From Devosia salina (GTDB taxonomy: Bacteria; Pseudomonadota; Alphaproteobacteria; Rhizobiales; Devosiaceae): a DNA stretch of 64,000 nucleotides. The notes below the pieces were generated by a model, which was not told the DNA's origin, made no database searches, and saw only the letters and a list, made by a program, of their open reading frames with translations. The translations under genes and the position numbers were made by a program. The stretch spans positions 1,902,001 to 1,966,000 of the forward strand of contig NZ_CP080590.1 of assembly GCF_019504385.1 (NCBI RefSeq), read 5' to 3'. This document shows, piece by piece, positions 8,327 through 16,909 of the stretch (the stretch's first letter is position 1; each line of letters starts with the position of its first letter).

Positions 8327-8953
8327 TCACCCCATCGATCCGACAGCAGCCATGCCCAGGTGGAATGCCCCCACGAAAATGGCAATGGCGACACCCAACC
8401 CGATGGCCGTCGCAACGAGCCCGACGATCACGCCAATGCCATCCCGGTTCAGCATCGAGAAGGCGATGATGCACAGCCCCACATTGGGAATGGCATTGAT
8501 GAACGGGATCGGCAGCGCCATCACGACGCTGACGACAATCACGAGGATTGCATAGGGCAAATTGGCCGCTGCACCAGTCAGCCAGCGCATGCGCGGCCGC
8601 GAGAAGCGCGCGAGGATATTGGCTACCCTGACCACCTGCTCGCTGGCCCGGACCATCACGTTGAGCGGCAGTTTCCGGTTGCCGATCAGGCCGGGCAGGC
8701 GGATCGGTCGCGCCATCAGCATCCCAATGGCAATCGCGCAGGTCGTCCAGGCTATGGTGCCGCCATAGCCCGGCGGGCCGGGAACCATGTTGAACAGCGA
8801 GACCACCAGCAGCAGCAATCGGTGGGCGCGCGGGCCGAGCAGTTCCACCAGACGCGACAGCGTCATATGCGACTGGTCCTGTTCGGCAGCGCGCCTGAGC
8901 AGGGATGCGATGCGCCGCGTGTAACGGGTTATGGGCGCATTGCGCGCCGTCAC
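8327..8953 (-). CDS. ExoD-family inner-membrane protein
   Basis: A 208-residue protein related to ExoD, linked to exopolysaccharide synthesis in rhizobia; its molecular function is unknown. It has a hydrophilic N-terminus with RLVELLGPRAH, the family pattern FNMVPGPPGYG around residues 54-64, and about four membrane spans (52-85, 130-150, 155-172, 175-200). The start is a GTG that overlaps the queA stop as GTGA, so translation is coupled. Pairing with queA probably reflects operon inheritance rather than shared function. Confidence 0.85.
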   Translation of the reverse strand: MTARNAPITRYTRRIASLLRRAAEQDQSHMTLSRLVELLGPRAHRLLLLVVSLFNMVPGPPGYGGTIAWTTCAIAIGMLMARPIRLPGLIGNRKLPLNVMVRASEQVVRVANILARFSRPRMRWLTGAAANLPYAILVIVVSVVMALPIPFINAIPNVGLCIIAFSMLNRDGIGVIVGLVATAIGLGVAIAIFVGAFHLGMAAVGSMG

Positions 8954-10029
8954 GCATCGTCCTCGGGGTGCGGCGCGCGGTGCAGCAGGGAGGAATCCCC
9001 GTAGGAATAGAAGCGATAGCCGTTGCCGATGGCATGCGCATAGGCCGCCTTCATCGTTTCGAGGCCCGAGAAGGCGCTGACCAGCATGAACAGGGTCGAT
9101 TTGGGCAGGTGAAAATTGGTCATCAGCACATCCACCGTCCGGAAGCGGAAGCCCGGGGTGATGAAGATGTCGGTATCGCCCATGAACGGCTTCAGTTCGC
9201 CTGTCGCCCGAGAGGCGGTTTCCAGAAGCCGCAGGCTTGTCGTCCCGACCGCGATCACCCGTCCCCCGGCAGCCCGGCGCGCATTGATGCGCTCGACCGT
9301 CGCCTGGTCGATTTCACCCCATTCGGAATGCATCACATGATCTTCGGTGTCGTCGGCCTTCATCGGCAGGAACGTCCCTGCCCCCACATGCAGCGTCACC
9401 CGTTCCATGGCGACGTCCATATTCGCCAGCTCCTGCAGCAGCTTTTCGGTGAAATGCAGGCCAGCGGTCGGCGCCGCTACCGCGCCATCCTCGGCGGCAT
9501 AGACGGTCTGATAGTCGACTTTGTCGCGTTCCTCGACTGCTCGCTTCGCACCGATATAGGGCGGCAGCGGCATGGCCCCATGCGACTTGATCGCCTCGTC
9601 CAGCTGCGCCCCGCCCAGTTCGAACTCCAGCGTCACCTCACCGGTTTCGCCCTTGCCGGCGACGCGGGCGATCAGGGGTTCGGCTTCGCCATTGCCCAGT
9701 TCCAGCCGGTCGAGAAGGTGGAGCTTCTTGGCCGGACGTGCAAAGGCGCGCCAGGTCCTGGCATCGACCCGCTTGTGCAGGTTGAACGAGACATTGGCCC
9801 GCACCTCCCCGCGCACCCTTGTGCCCCTGAGTTCGGCCGGCAGTACCCGCGTGTCGTTGACCACGAGCACGTCGCCGGGGCGCAGCAGGGTCTTGAGGTC
9901 GGGGATGTGCCGGTCCTCGAAAGGCTTGCCGGGCCGCACCACCAGCAGGCGCGCGCTGTCGCGCGGCTCGGCCGGGTGCAGGGCAATCAGGTTTTCGGGC
10001 AGGTCAAAGTCGAATTCGGATACACGCAT
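8950..10029 (-). CDS. queA: S-adenosylmethionine:tRNA ribosyltransferase-isomerase
   Basis: Adds the epoxycyclopentane unit to preQ1 in tRNA, making epoxyqueuosine after Tgt has inserted preQ1. The 359-residue length is typical. Family landmarks are visible: FDLPENLIALHP at the start, DVLVVNDTRVLPAEL, GAVAAPTAGLHFTEKLL, HVGAGTFLPM and TNFHLPKSTLFMLVSAFSG. The ATG lies 64 bp downstream of the small secreted-protein gene. Together with tgt it forms the queuosine pair of this cluster, although two genes now separate them. Confidence 0.97.
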   Translation of the reverse strand: MRVSEFDFDLPENLIALHPAEPRDSARLLVVRPGKPFEDRHIPDLKTLLRPGDVLVVNDTRVLPAELRGTRVRGEVRANVSFNLHKRVDARTWRAFARPAKKLHLLDRLELGNGEAEPLIARVAGKGETGEVTLEFELGGAQLDEAIKSHGAMPLPPYIGAKRAVEERDKVDYQTVYAAEDGAVAAPTAGLHFTEKLLQELANMDVAMERVTLHVGAGTFLPMKADDTEDHVMHSEWGEIDQATVERINARRAAGGRVIAVGTTSLRLLETASRATGELKPFMGDTDIFITPGFRFRTVDVLMTNFHLPKSTLFMLVSAFSGLETMKAAYAHAIGNGYRFYSYGDSSLLHRAPHPEDDA

Positions 10030-10093
10030 GTCGGCTCGTTAGCATGGGTCGACTGACACGGAAACGGGGTTTGGCTCAAAGCGGTTGTGCGGC

Positions 10094-10525
10094 CTACTGC
10101 CCCAGATCGCTCGATCGGCAGGTCACGGTCCATAGCCCGCCCGCGGCAACGGCCACGACACCACCCACCAGCGCCTGCCTTGCCTCATAGACCCGGCCGA
10201 TGCGAAAACTCATCGCCAGATGCTCATTGCCGTCGCCGTCCTTCCAGGACACATCGCCCCCTTCCACGTCGTCACCGATGAAGCCGCGCGAGACATATTC
10301 GCCGTCGTGATCGGGGTGCTCGGGGTCAGTCGAAAGCCCGTAGTCGCCGGTCAGCTGCATCTCGACGCTCAGCACCGGCTGCACCAGCGCCGGACCGGTC
10401 ACATAGGTGAAGGTGATCTCCCCGTTCGCATCTGCGCAGGTGACGGTGTCGAGTGCCAGGGCGGGAGACGCCGCGACAAGCATCGCGGTCGCGCCGATCA
10501 GCAGGAAACGCGCCCTAGCCTTCAC
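10094..10525 (-). CDS. Small secreted protein, paralogue B
   Basis: A 143-residue protein of unknown role with a clear signal peptide (KARARFLLIGATAMLVAAS, then PALA as likely cleavage site). The mature part has one Cys near its start (VTCADANGE) and one at its end (LWTVTCRS), which could form a disulphide. The start is a GTG that overlaps the end of the upstream gene by 11 bases; the longer upstream frame would bury the signal peptide. Its neighbour has the same plan (signal peptide, early Cys, Gly-x-Trp-x-V-x-Cys at the end), so the two look like a tandem duplication. Confidence 0.65.
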   Translation of the reverse strand: MKARARFLLIGATAMLVAASPALALDTVTCADANGEITFTYVTGPALVQPVLSVEMQLTGDYGLSTDPEHPDHDGEYVSRGFIGDDVEGGDVSWKDGDGNEHLAMSFRIGRVYEARQALVGGVVAVAAGGLWTVTCRSSDLGQ

Positions 10526-10910
10526 TGCACGATACCGCCCAGACACCGAGACCGATGATCCTGAGTGTGCCGGCAAAGACATGTTCGCCGGCCTCCTGGG
10601 CATGCGACAGCCGCAATTCCGCGACGGGCAGGTTGACGATCTCGTCGTAGAAATCGACCTTCATGCCCTGATCGTCGGCAAAGCCCTGGCCGATGGTGAA
10701 GATCACGCCGTCGCCATAGAGCGGGTCGGTGGTCCAGTGCCGGGTTCGGTGACGCATATTGGCGCCAATACCGCCGAACCCGCCGGCCGTGCCCAGTAGC
10801 AGACCGACTTCCGTATCGGCCTCGGCATCGCTGCAGTACATCCACTGCGTTGCCGAGGCGGGTACGGCGAAAAGGCTGGCGGCCAGTGCCGCCAGCGCTA
10901 GCCTATTCAG
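10515..10910 (-). CDS. Small secreted protein, paralogue A (start uncertain, possibly CTG)
   Basis: About 131 residues with a good signal peptide, NRLALAALAASLFAVPASA, followed by TQWMYCSDAEAD and ending VWAVSCSEG. The early and late Cys match its downstream paralogue. No ATG, GTG or TTG lies at the natural start; the signal peptide begins at a CTG that overlaps the stop of the upstream cyclophilin gene by 8 bases. The nearest ATG is 26 codons upstream inside that gene and would add an unlikely Arg/Ser-rich leader. Translation may be by re-initiation after the cyclophilin stop. Function unknown; export to the periplasm or beyond is inferred. Confidence 0.6.
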   Translation of the reverse strand: MNRLALAALAASLFAVPASATQWMYCSDAEADTEVGLLLGTAGGFGGIGANMRHRTRHWTTDPLYGDGVIFTIGQGFADDQGMKVDFYDEIVNLPVAELRLSHAQEAGEHVFAGTLRIIGLGVWAVSCSEG

Positions 10911-11415
10911 CGATGTCGGCAGCGACCTTGACCGAAACCATCTTGTCCGGATTGATGACCGGCTCGCCGCGCTTGATCTGATCGACATTCTCCATGCCCT
11001 CGATCACCTGACCCCACACAGTATACTGGCGGTTGAGGAAAGGCGCATCTTCAAAGCAGATGAAGAACTGCGAATTGGCACTGTTCGGGTCCTGGGCGCG
11101 GGCCATCGAGGCCGTGCCGCGCTTGTGCGGCTCCGCGTTGAATTCCTGCTTGATGTTCGGGTATTTGGACCCGCCGGTGCCGGTGCGCGACGGATTGAAG
11201 TCAGGCGAATTGGTATTGCCGAACTTGACGTCGCCGGTCTGGGCCATGAAGCCGTCGATCACGCGGTGAAACACCACGCCGTCGTACGCGCCTTCGCGGG
11301 CCAGCTTCTTGATGTGGTCCACATGGCCGGGGGCCACGTCGGGCCGCATGGCAATGACGACCGTGCCCTTGGTGGTTTCGATGACGAGGGTATTTTCGGG
11401 ATCTTCATAGGCCAT
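10903..11415 (-). CDS. ppiB: Cytosolic cyclophilin-type peptidyl-prolyl cis-trans isomerase
   Basis: Speeds proline isomerisation during folding. The 170-residue protein has no signal peptide, so it should be cytoplasmic. Cyclophilin motifs are all visible: VVFHRVIDGFMAQTGD (with the catalytic Arg), GTASMARAQDPNSANSQFFI and YTVWGQVIEGM. The second cyclophilin gene lies just upstream on the same strand, separated by a palindrome. The end overlaps the start of the small secreted-protein gene, so this gene probably drives its translation. Confidence 0.95.
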   Translation of the reverse strand: MAYEDPENTLVIETTKGTVVIAMRPDVAPGHVDHIKKLAREGAYDGVVFHRVIDGFMAQTGDVKFGNTNSPDFNPSRTGTGGSKYPNIKQEFNAEPHKRGTASMARAQDPNSANSQFFICFEDAPFLNRQYTVWGQVIEGMENVDQIKRGEPVINPDKMVSVKVAADIAE

Positions 11416-11497
11416 TGAGGGGTCTCTTTCAGTTCAGAATGTGGCCGGGATGTAAGGCCTATGGTGCCTGGGCGCAATGGTGAACACCCACAGTTCC

Positions 11498-11520
11498 GCC
11501 CTCGGGCCTGACCCGAGGGC
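11498..11520. repeat. GCCCTCGGG palindrome between the two cyclophilin genes
   Basis: GCCCTCGGG and CCCGAGGGC flank a short CTGA-type loop. The same kind of palindrome occurs in the uvrA 3' duplication near 31.43 and 31.70 kb. It is an interspersed element, possibly also an mRNA 3'-end stabiliser for the secreted cyclophilin message; there is no T-run, so it is not a classical terminator. Confidence 0.7.
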
Positions 11521-11540
11521 GGCACCGTGCAAGTCTGAGG

Positions 11541-12125
11541 CTACTTGTATTCGATCTTGGCCGAAACGATCTTGTCCGGATTGGCGACGGCGCCGTTCAT
11601 TTCCTGCGGGCCTTTTTCGAGCGCGTCGACCGCTTCCATGCCCGACACCACCTTGCCGAACACGGTGTACTGGCCATCAAGGAAGCTGGCATCGGCGGTG
11701 GTGATGAAGAACTGCGAATTGAACGAGTTGGGATCCTGCGAGCGCGCCGCACCGACCACGCCACGCTGGAAGCTTTCCGAGTTGAACTCTGCCTCGACAT
11801 CGGGCAGGTCCGAACCGCCGGTGCCGGCCATCTGCAGGTTGTAGGACGGATCGGTAGAATCGCCATTGGCGACGTCCCCGGTCTGGGCCATGAAGCCGTC
11901 GATGACGCGGTGGAACACCACCCCATCATATTCCCCCGCCTCGGTCAGCGTCACCACGCGCTCGACATGCTTGGGCGCGATTTCGGGCAGCAACTCGATA
12001 TCGACCACCCCATCCTCAAGCGTCAGGATCAGGTGCGGCGTGCCGGTCTGGGCAAAGGCCGGCATGGCAAGAAGGGTCGCGCCCAGGGTGAGGGCGGCGA
12101 AGCTGCGGCGAGTGAACTTGATCAT
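11541..12125 (-). CDS. ppiA: Exported cyclophilin-type peptidyl-prolyl cis-trans isomerase
   Basis: Periplasmic proline isomerase. The 194-residue protein begins MIKFTRRSFAALTLGATLL and has a probable cleavage site after AFA. The twin arginine (RRSF) followed by a hydrophobic stretch hints at, but does not prove, Tat export. The cyclophilin core is complete: VVFHRVIDGFMAQTGD, RSQDPNSFNSQFFI and YTVFGKVVSGM. The ATG overlaps the coaD stop as ATGA. It is the exported partner of the cytosolic cyclophilin that follows. Confidence 0.93.
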   Translation of the reverse strand: MIKFTRRSFAALTLGATLLAMPAFAQTGTPHLILTLEDGVVDIELLPEIAPKHVERVVTLTEAGEYDGVVFHRVIDGFMAQTGDVANGDSTDPSYNLQMAGTGGSDLPDVEAEFNSESFQRGVVGAARSQDPNSFNSQFFITTADASFLDGQYTVFGKVVSGMEAVDALEKGPQEMNGAVANPDKIVSAKIEYK

Positions 12126-12616
12126 TTGGACTTGAGAGCCTTGAGCACGATTTGCGGTACGAAGGCGGAGATGTCTCCGCCCATTTCGGCGATCTGCCGC
12201 ACCAATGTGGCCGAGATATGCCGGACCGGTGGGCTGGAGGGGAGGAAGACGGTCTGCAGGTCCGGCGCCATCTGCGCGTTCATGCCCACCATCTGCATTT
12301 CATAATTGTAGTCCGTCGTGTCGCGCAGGCCGCGGATGATCAGCTTGGCGCCATTGTCGCGCGCCGATTGCACCATCAGCCCCGAAAATTCGACAATGCG
12401 GAACTGGGTATTGGTGCGCGATCCGATCGCCGGCAGCACCTGCTCGAGAATGGCGACGCGATCCTCATGGCTGAACAGCGGGTTCTTCTTGGTGGCGCTG
12501 ATTCCCACGGCCACCACCAGCGTGTCCACCAGCTTGCAGGCGCGCTCGATCACGTCGAGATGCCCATTGGTCAATGGATCGAATGACCCGGGGTAAAATC
12601 CAACCAGATCGCTCAT
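12122..12616 (-). CDS. coaD: Phosphopantetheine adenylyltransferase
   Basis: Fourth step of coenzyme A synthesis: 4'-phosphopantetheine plus ATP to dephospho-CoA. At 164 residues the length is typical. YPGSFDPLTNGHLDVIERA carries the TxGH nucleotidyltransferase motif, and GLRDTTDYNYEMQM and the HISATLVRQIAEMGGD segment follow in the right places. It leads the run coaD-ppiA-ppiB, a gene order common in Hyphomicrobiales next to gyrA. The promoter should lie in the long gap upstream. Confidence 0.97.
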   Translation of the reverse strand: MSDLVGFYPGSFDPLTNGHLDVIERACKLVDTLVVAVGISATKKNPLFSHEDRVAILEQVLPAIGSRTNTQFRIVEFSGLMVQSARDNGAKLIIRGLRDTTDYNYEMQMVGMNAQMAPDLQTVFLPSSPPVRHISATLVRQIAEMGGDISAFVPQIVLKALKSK

Positions 12617-13117
12617 CTCCGCCCCTTCCCTTTGTAGTTGCTAAGGTTTTGTCATGCACTTCGCATTGAGGCAAGGCCAGGCACGCTGAAGCACCGGCCG
12701 GCCGCTTCGACCTCCGGTTTTCGAAAGTGGACGTGTCCCGAGGCGCGTGCGCCTCAGTAAAACAAATGAAATAGAGACGTCGCCGCCCCATGGGCCATGC
12801 GCGAGTAGCGCTTATGGCATTCTCACCTCAAATCTCTCCACCGGAGAGATTTGCCCTTCGGGACGGACCAAAGCACCGGTTTTTCGGACACAAGAATGCC
12901 CGCCATTGAACGCTCGTCGCAGGGGATAGCGACTCGTGAACGCGCGTGCTGGAGCGACCCAACCGCGCCCGGCTCCCCCGCAAAGTGTCGCTGCAGTCCG
13001 CCCGCGCGGGAGTGATTGCAGGATTATGAGCGTGGTTCCGGCCCCGGGGATAGGACTTTACGACCGGGCTGGTCTGGTGCCGGCAACTGGTTCGCTGCGC
13101 CCACAGACGAAATGCCG
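12617..13117. other. Intergenic region coaD-lysE with repeat elements
   Basis: About 500 bp without a convincing gene. It should hold the coaD promoter at the left end. The part around 12.71-12.78 kb (CGAAAGTGGAC ... TAAAACAAATGAAATAGAGA) resembles the composite element found between folK and the ATP12 gene. A 25-bp palindrome of the covarying family follows. I see nothing that looks like an RNA gene. Confidence 0.6.
12829..12853 (-). repeat. Covarying 25-bp palindrome, copy 1
   Basis: CAAATCTCTCC, three bases, GGAGAGATTTG: perfect 11-bp arms. On the minus strand it is followed by GAGGTGAGAATGCCATAAG, a diverged form of the flank seen in the other copies (GAG-GA-GAAGGCCATGAGA). Confidence 0.8.
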
Positions 13118-13738
13118 TCAGGCCCGTTTCTGCAGCGCCAGCCAAACGCCGCCCAGCATCAGGATGACGCCAGAGAGCCGGGACACCACGCGCACCCGCG
13201 CCGCGCTCAAAAGGCCCCGCGCACGGCCTGCGACAAGTGCATAGATCGCGTCGGTCGAACCGGCGACCAGCATGAACAGCAGACCCAGCACCAGCACCTG
13301 CGGAAAAGTGGGTTGGCTGACATCTACGAACTGCGGCAGGAAGGCGCCGAGAAAGATCAACGCCTTGGGGTTGGAAAGGATCACGAGAAATCCCTCGACC
13401 GCCATGCGCAGATTGGTCTTGCCGCGCTCGGCGCGAACTGTGCCCAATTCGCCATCGCTGCGCAGCATCTTGTAGCCCAGCCAGATCAGATAGGCGGCGC
13501 CGACCAGCTTGATCCAGTCGAAGGCCGCGCCCATGAAGGCCACCAGCGCCTGCATGCCCAGAGCCACCACCAGCGTCATCACCAGGAACCCGGCCTGCGT
13601 CCCCGCGACGATGGCGAGCCCCGCACTGGTGCCGCGCGACAGGGAATTGGCCACGATCACAGTGACGGTCGGCCCCGGCACGATGGCCAGCAAGAGGCAG
13701 GCACCGAGATAGGGTATCAGCGTGGTGAGATCGAACAT
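13118..13738 (-). CDS. LysE-family amino-acid exporter
   Basis: Putative inner-membrane exporter of amino acids or related metabolites (LysE/RhtB superfamily). The 206-residue protein has about six hydrophobic segments and the family signature LAIVPGPTVTVIVANSLSRG near the N-terminus, then SNPKALIFLGAFLPQF in the middle. I chose the ATG at MFDLTTLIPYLG because AGGAG precedes it by 7 nt. It lies alone between gyrA and coaD on the same strand with repeats on both sides. Substrate cannot be told from the sequence. Confidence 0.9.
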   Translation of the reverse strand: MFDLTTLIPYLGACLLLAIVPGPTVTVIVANSLSRGTSAGLAIVAGTQAGFLVMTLVVALGMQALVAFMGAAFDWIKLVGAAYLIWLGYKMLRSDGELGTVRAERGKTNLRMAVEGFLVILSNPKALIFLGAFLPQFVDVSQPTFPQVLVLGLLFMLVAGSTDAIYALVAGRARGLLSAARVRVVSRLSGVILMLGGVWLALQKRA

Positions 13739-13812
13739 TCGAGGGCTCCTGTTTCCGAGGAGCAAGCCACCGTCGGCCGGAAAAGACAAGTGGCACTGGG
13801 AGCCCTGAAGTC

Positions 13813-13944
13813 ACCCCACCCTCATTCCCTCCCCATCAAGGGGAGGGAGGGAGGACCGCAGCTTTTATGTTCCAACGTCTCCCTCCCCCTTGTGGGGAGG
13901 GTAGCGTAGCTGGCCGAAGGCCTTAGCGAAGCTAGGGTGGGGGT
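13813..13944. repeat. Mosaic GC-rich intergenic palindromes (CCCTCCCC type)
   Basis: CCCCACCCTC, then CCTCCCCATCAAGGGGAGG, a spacer, CCCTCCCCCTTGTGGGGAGGG, then GGCCGAAGGCC and a closing AGCTAGGGTGGGGGTG. The CCACCCT and AGGGTGG ends bracket the whole unit. Related units occur near 44.7, 49.5, 51.2 and 60.2 kb. Confidence 0.8.
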
Positions 13945-14005
13945 GCTGCGCCAAAGAAAGCGGCGCGAGCCACTATCCCAGCCAGCGCTCGACATTGCAC
14001 CCAAG

Positions 14006-14028
14006 CAAAAAGGGCGCCGAAGCGCCCC
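14006..14028 (-). terminator. Rho-independent terminator of gyrA
   Basis: On the minus strand GGGCGC-TTCG-GCGCCC is followed by TTTTTGC, starting about 12 bp after the gyrA stop. Stem, tetraloop and T-run are all present. Confidence 0.88.
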
Positions 14029-14037
14029 TTTACGTTC

Positions 14038-16821
14038 CTATTCTTCGCTCGGTTCATCCGGCGGCGTGCCCGGCGGGTCACCCGCCGAGGCTTCGGGTGG
14101 CAGTTCACCCTCTTCCTCTTCCGGCTCGCTGATGCGCTCGACCGAAACCACCTTCTCGTCCTCGGCGGTGTCGAAGACGATCACGCCCTGTGAACCACGG
14201 CTGACAATGCGGATCGGCTTGTCGCCGCCAACCGGCAGGCGAATGGTCTGGCCGCCATCGCTGATCAGCATGATCTGGTCTTCTTCTTCCACCGGGAAGC
14301 TGGCCACCAGATTGCCATTGCGCTTGTTGACCGCCATGGCAACGATGCCCTTACCGCCACGGCCGGTAATCCGGTATTCGTGGCTCGAGGTCCGCTTGCC
14401 ATAACCATTTTCCGAAATGGTCAGGATGAACTGTTCCTGGGCGCCCATCTGGGCATAGAGCTCCTGGCTCAGGTCGCCAGCCTCGACATCGGCCTCGTCG
14501 CCGACCATGTCCTCGCCCTCCACCTCGCCGCGCATGGCCCGACTGCGCTTGAGATAGGCAGCCCGCTGTTCGGCTGTCGCGTCCGAGTGGTTGATGATGG
14601 CCATGGAGATGACCTTGTCGCCGCTCGCCAGCTGGATGCCGCGCACCCCCATGGAATCGCGGCCCTTGAACAGGCGCACATCGTCCACGCGGAAGCGGAT
14701 GGCCTGGCCCAGCGCCGTGGTCATCAGCACGTCATTATTGATGGTGCAGGTCTCGACTCCGACGATTTCGTCGCCCTCGTCGAGCTTCATGGCAATCTTG
14801 CCGTTCTGGCGCACCTCGACGAAGTCGGCCAGCGAGTTGCGGCGCACCGTGCCGCGCGTGGTGGCGAACATGATGTCGAGATTGCCCCAGGAGCTCTCGT
14901 CCTCGGGCAGCGGCATGATGGAGGTGACGCGTTCGCCCTGCTCGAGCGGCAGGATGTTGATCAGCGCCTTGCCCTTGGCATTGGCGGCCGACAGCGGCAG
15001 GCGCCACACCTTGAGCTTGTAGGCAATGCCGCGGCTGGTGAAGAACAGCACCGGCGTATGCGTATTGGCCACAAACAGCCGCGCCACGAAATCTTCCTCG
15101 CGGGTGGCCATGCCCGAGCGGCCCTTGCCGCCGCGATTCTGCGCCCGATAGGTCGAGAGCGGCACGCGCTTGATATAGCCGGCATGGCTGACGGTGACGA
15201 CCATGTCCTCGCGGGCGATCAGGTCCTCGTCGTCGAAATCGGCAGCGTGGTCGCTGATCTCGGTGCGGCGCGGCGTACCGAACTGCTCGCGGACGGCTTC
15301 GAGTTCCTCGCGGATGATGGTGCGGACGCGCTCGCGGCTGCGCAGAATATCGAGATAGTCCTCGATCTCGGCGCCCAGGCCGTTGAGTTCGTCGCCGATT
15401 TCGTCGCGCCCCAGGGCCGTAAGGCGAGCAAGGCGCAGTTCAAGAATGGCGCGCGCCTGCTCTTCGGAAAGGTTGAACGTGCCGTCATCATTGATACGGT
15501 GGCGCGGATCGTCGATCAGCTTGATCAGCGGGGCCACGTCGGCGGCCGGCCAGCGGCGGGTCATCAACTGCTCGCGCGCAGTCGCCGGATCGGGCGCGGT
15601 GCGAATGAGCGCAATAACTTCGTCGATATTGGCAACGGCCACGGCCAGGCCCACCAGCACATGGGCGCGGTCGCGGGCCTTGTTGAGGAGGAACCGGGCG
15701 CGCCGGGTCACCACCTCCTCGCGGAAGGCGATGAAAGCGTCCAGAATCTGCTTGAGATTCATCAGCTCCGGCTTGCCGCCATTGAGAGCCACGAAATTGC
15801 AGCCGAAGGACGACTGCAGCGGCGTGAAGCGGTAGAGCTGGTTCAGCACCACGTCGGGCAGCGCATCGCGCTTGACCTCGACGACGACGCGCATGCCTTC
15901 GCGGCTGGATTCGTCGCGCAGGTCCGCAATACCCTCGATCCGCTTGTCGCGAACCAGCTCGGCAATCTTTTCGACCATCGAGGCCTTGTTCACCTGATAC
16001 GGGATCTCGGTGATGACGATGGCTTCGCGTTCCTTGCGCACTTCCTCGATGGTGGAGCGCCCGCGCACGATGATCGAGCCGCGGCCCGTCTCATAGGCCT
16101 GGCGGATGCCGGCACGGCCAAGAATGATGCCGCCGGTGGGAAAATCCGGGCCCGGCAGGTGCTCGAGCAGTTCCTCAGTGGTCACGGACGGATTGTCCAG
16201 CACCGCCAGGGCCGCATTGATGGTTTCGCTCAGGTTGTGCGTTGGCACATTGGTGGCCATGCCCACGGCAATGCCACCGCCGCCATTGACCAGCATGTTG
16301 GGGAAGCGCGCCGGCAGAACCGTCGGCTCCTTCTCCGAGCCGTCATAGTTGTCCCGGAAGTCGACCGTGTCCTTGTCCAGGTCGTCGAGCAGCGAATTGG
16401 TGATCCGCTGCATCCTGACTTCGGTGTAACGCATGGCAGCCGGCATATCGCCGTCCACCGAGCCGAAATTGCCCTGCCCTTCCACCAGCATCTGGCCCAT
16501 GGAGAAGTCTTGGGCCATGCGCACCAGCGCCATATAGACGGCACTGTCGCCATGCGGGTGGTACTTACCGATCACGTCGCCGACGACGCGGGCCGACTTG
16601 CGGAACGGCTTGTTGTATTCGTAGCCATTCTCGCTCATCGAGAACAGGATGCGCCGGTGCACCGGCTTCAGGCCGTCCCGCACATCCGGCAGCGCGCGGC
16701 TCACGATCACGCTCATGGCGTAATCGAGATAGCTTTTGCGCATTTCGTCGGTGATGTAGATCGGGGCGATGTCGGAGGGCGGGAAGCTCCCGCCGCTCAC
16801 GTCTTCGGGCGTATCTGTCAC
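14038..16821 (-). CDS. gyrA: DNA gyrase subunit A
   Basis: Breakage-reunion subunit of the type II topoisomerase that introduces negative supercoils. The 927-residue product has the catalytic Tyr132 in AAMRYTEVRM and a C-terminal beta-pinwheel with the GyrA box variant QNRGGKGRSG. It ends in an acidic, Pro-rich tail. The start is a GTG without a strong ribosome binding site. In the quinolone-determining region the sequence reads HPHGDSAVYMALVRM, so the position equivalent to E. coli Asp87 is Met97. A terminator follows directly. Identity is certain; the full C-terminal box argues against ParC. Confidence 0.96.
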   Translation of the reverse strand: MTDTPEDVSGGSFPPSDIAPIYITDEMRKSYLDYAMSVIVSRALPDVRDGLKPVHRRILFSMSENGYEYNKPFRKSARVVGDVIGKYHPHGDSAVYMALVRMAQDFSMGQMLVEGQGNFGSVDGDMPAAMRYTEVRMQRITNSLLDDLDKDTVDFRDNYDGSEKEPTVLPARFPNMLVNGGGGIAVGMATNVPTHNLSETINAALAVLDNPSVTTEELLEHLPGPDFPTGGIILGRAGIRQAYETGRGSIIVRGRSTIEEVRKEREAIVITEIPYQVNKASMVEKIAELVRDKRIEGIADLRDESSREGMRVVVEVKRDALPDVVLNQLYRFTPLQSSFGCNFVALNGGKPELMNLKQILDAFIAFREEVVTRRARFLLNKARDRAHVLVGLAVAVANIDEVIALIRTAPDPATAREQLMTRRWPAADVAPLIKLIDDPRHRINDDGTFNLSEEQARAILELRLARLTALGRDEIGDELNGLGAEIEDYLDILRSRERVRTIIREELEAVREQFGTPRRTEISDHAADFDDEDLIAREDMVVTVSHAGYIKRVPLSTYRAQNRGGKGRSGMATREEDFVARLFVANTHTPVLFFTSRGIAYKLKVWRLPLSAANAKGKALINILPLEQGERVTSIMPLPEDESSWGNLDIMFATTRGTVRRNSLADFVEVRQNGKIAMKLDEGDEIVGVETCTINNDVLMTTALGQAIRFRVDDVRLFKGRDSMGVRGIQLASGDKVISMAIINHSDATAEQRAAYLKRSRAMRGEVEGEDMVGDEADVEAGDLSQELYAQMGAQEQFILTISENGYGKRTSSHEYRITGRGGKGIVAMAVNKRNGNLVASFPVEEEDQIMLISDGGQTIRLPVGGDKPIRIVSRGSQGVIVFDTAEDEKVVSVERISEPEEEEGELPPEASAGDPPGTPPDEPSEE

Positions 16822-16909
16822 GGGGTGATTCTACGTTGGTTCCAGTTCCCCGTTAGATAGGCGATTCCGGCGCCGATTGCCAATTTTCGCAGGCTTTGAG
16901 CTGTGGAGA

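Noticed and set aside
10911..10988. Upstream ATG for the first small secreted protein
   Set aside because: It would add 26 Arg/Ser-rich residues in front of a clear signal peptide and lies wholly inside the cyclophilin gene.
14380..16860. Open frame of about 826 codons opposite gyrA
   Set aside because: The antisense frame is open only because of the high GC content and codon bias of gyrA. Its translation is His/Arg/Ala rich with no domain.
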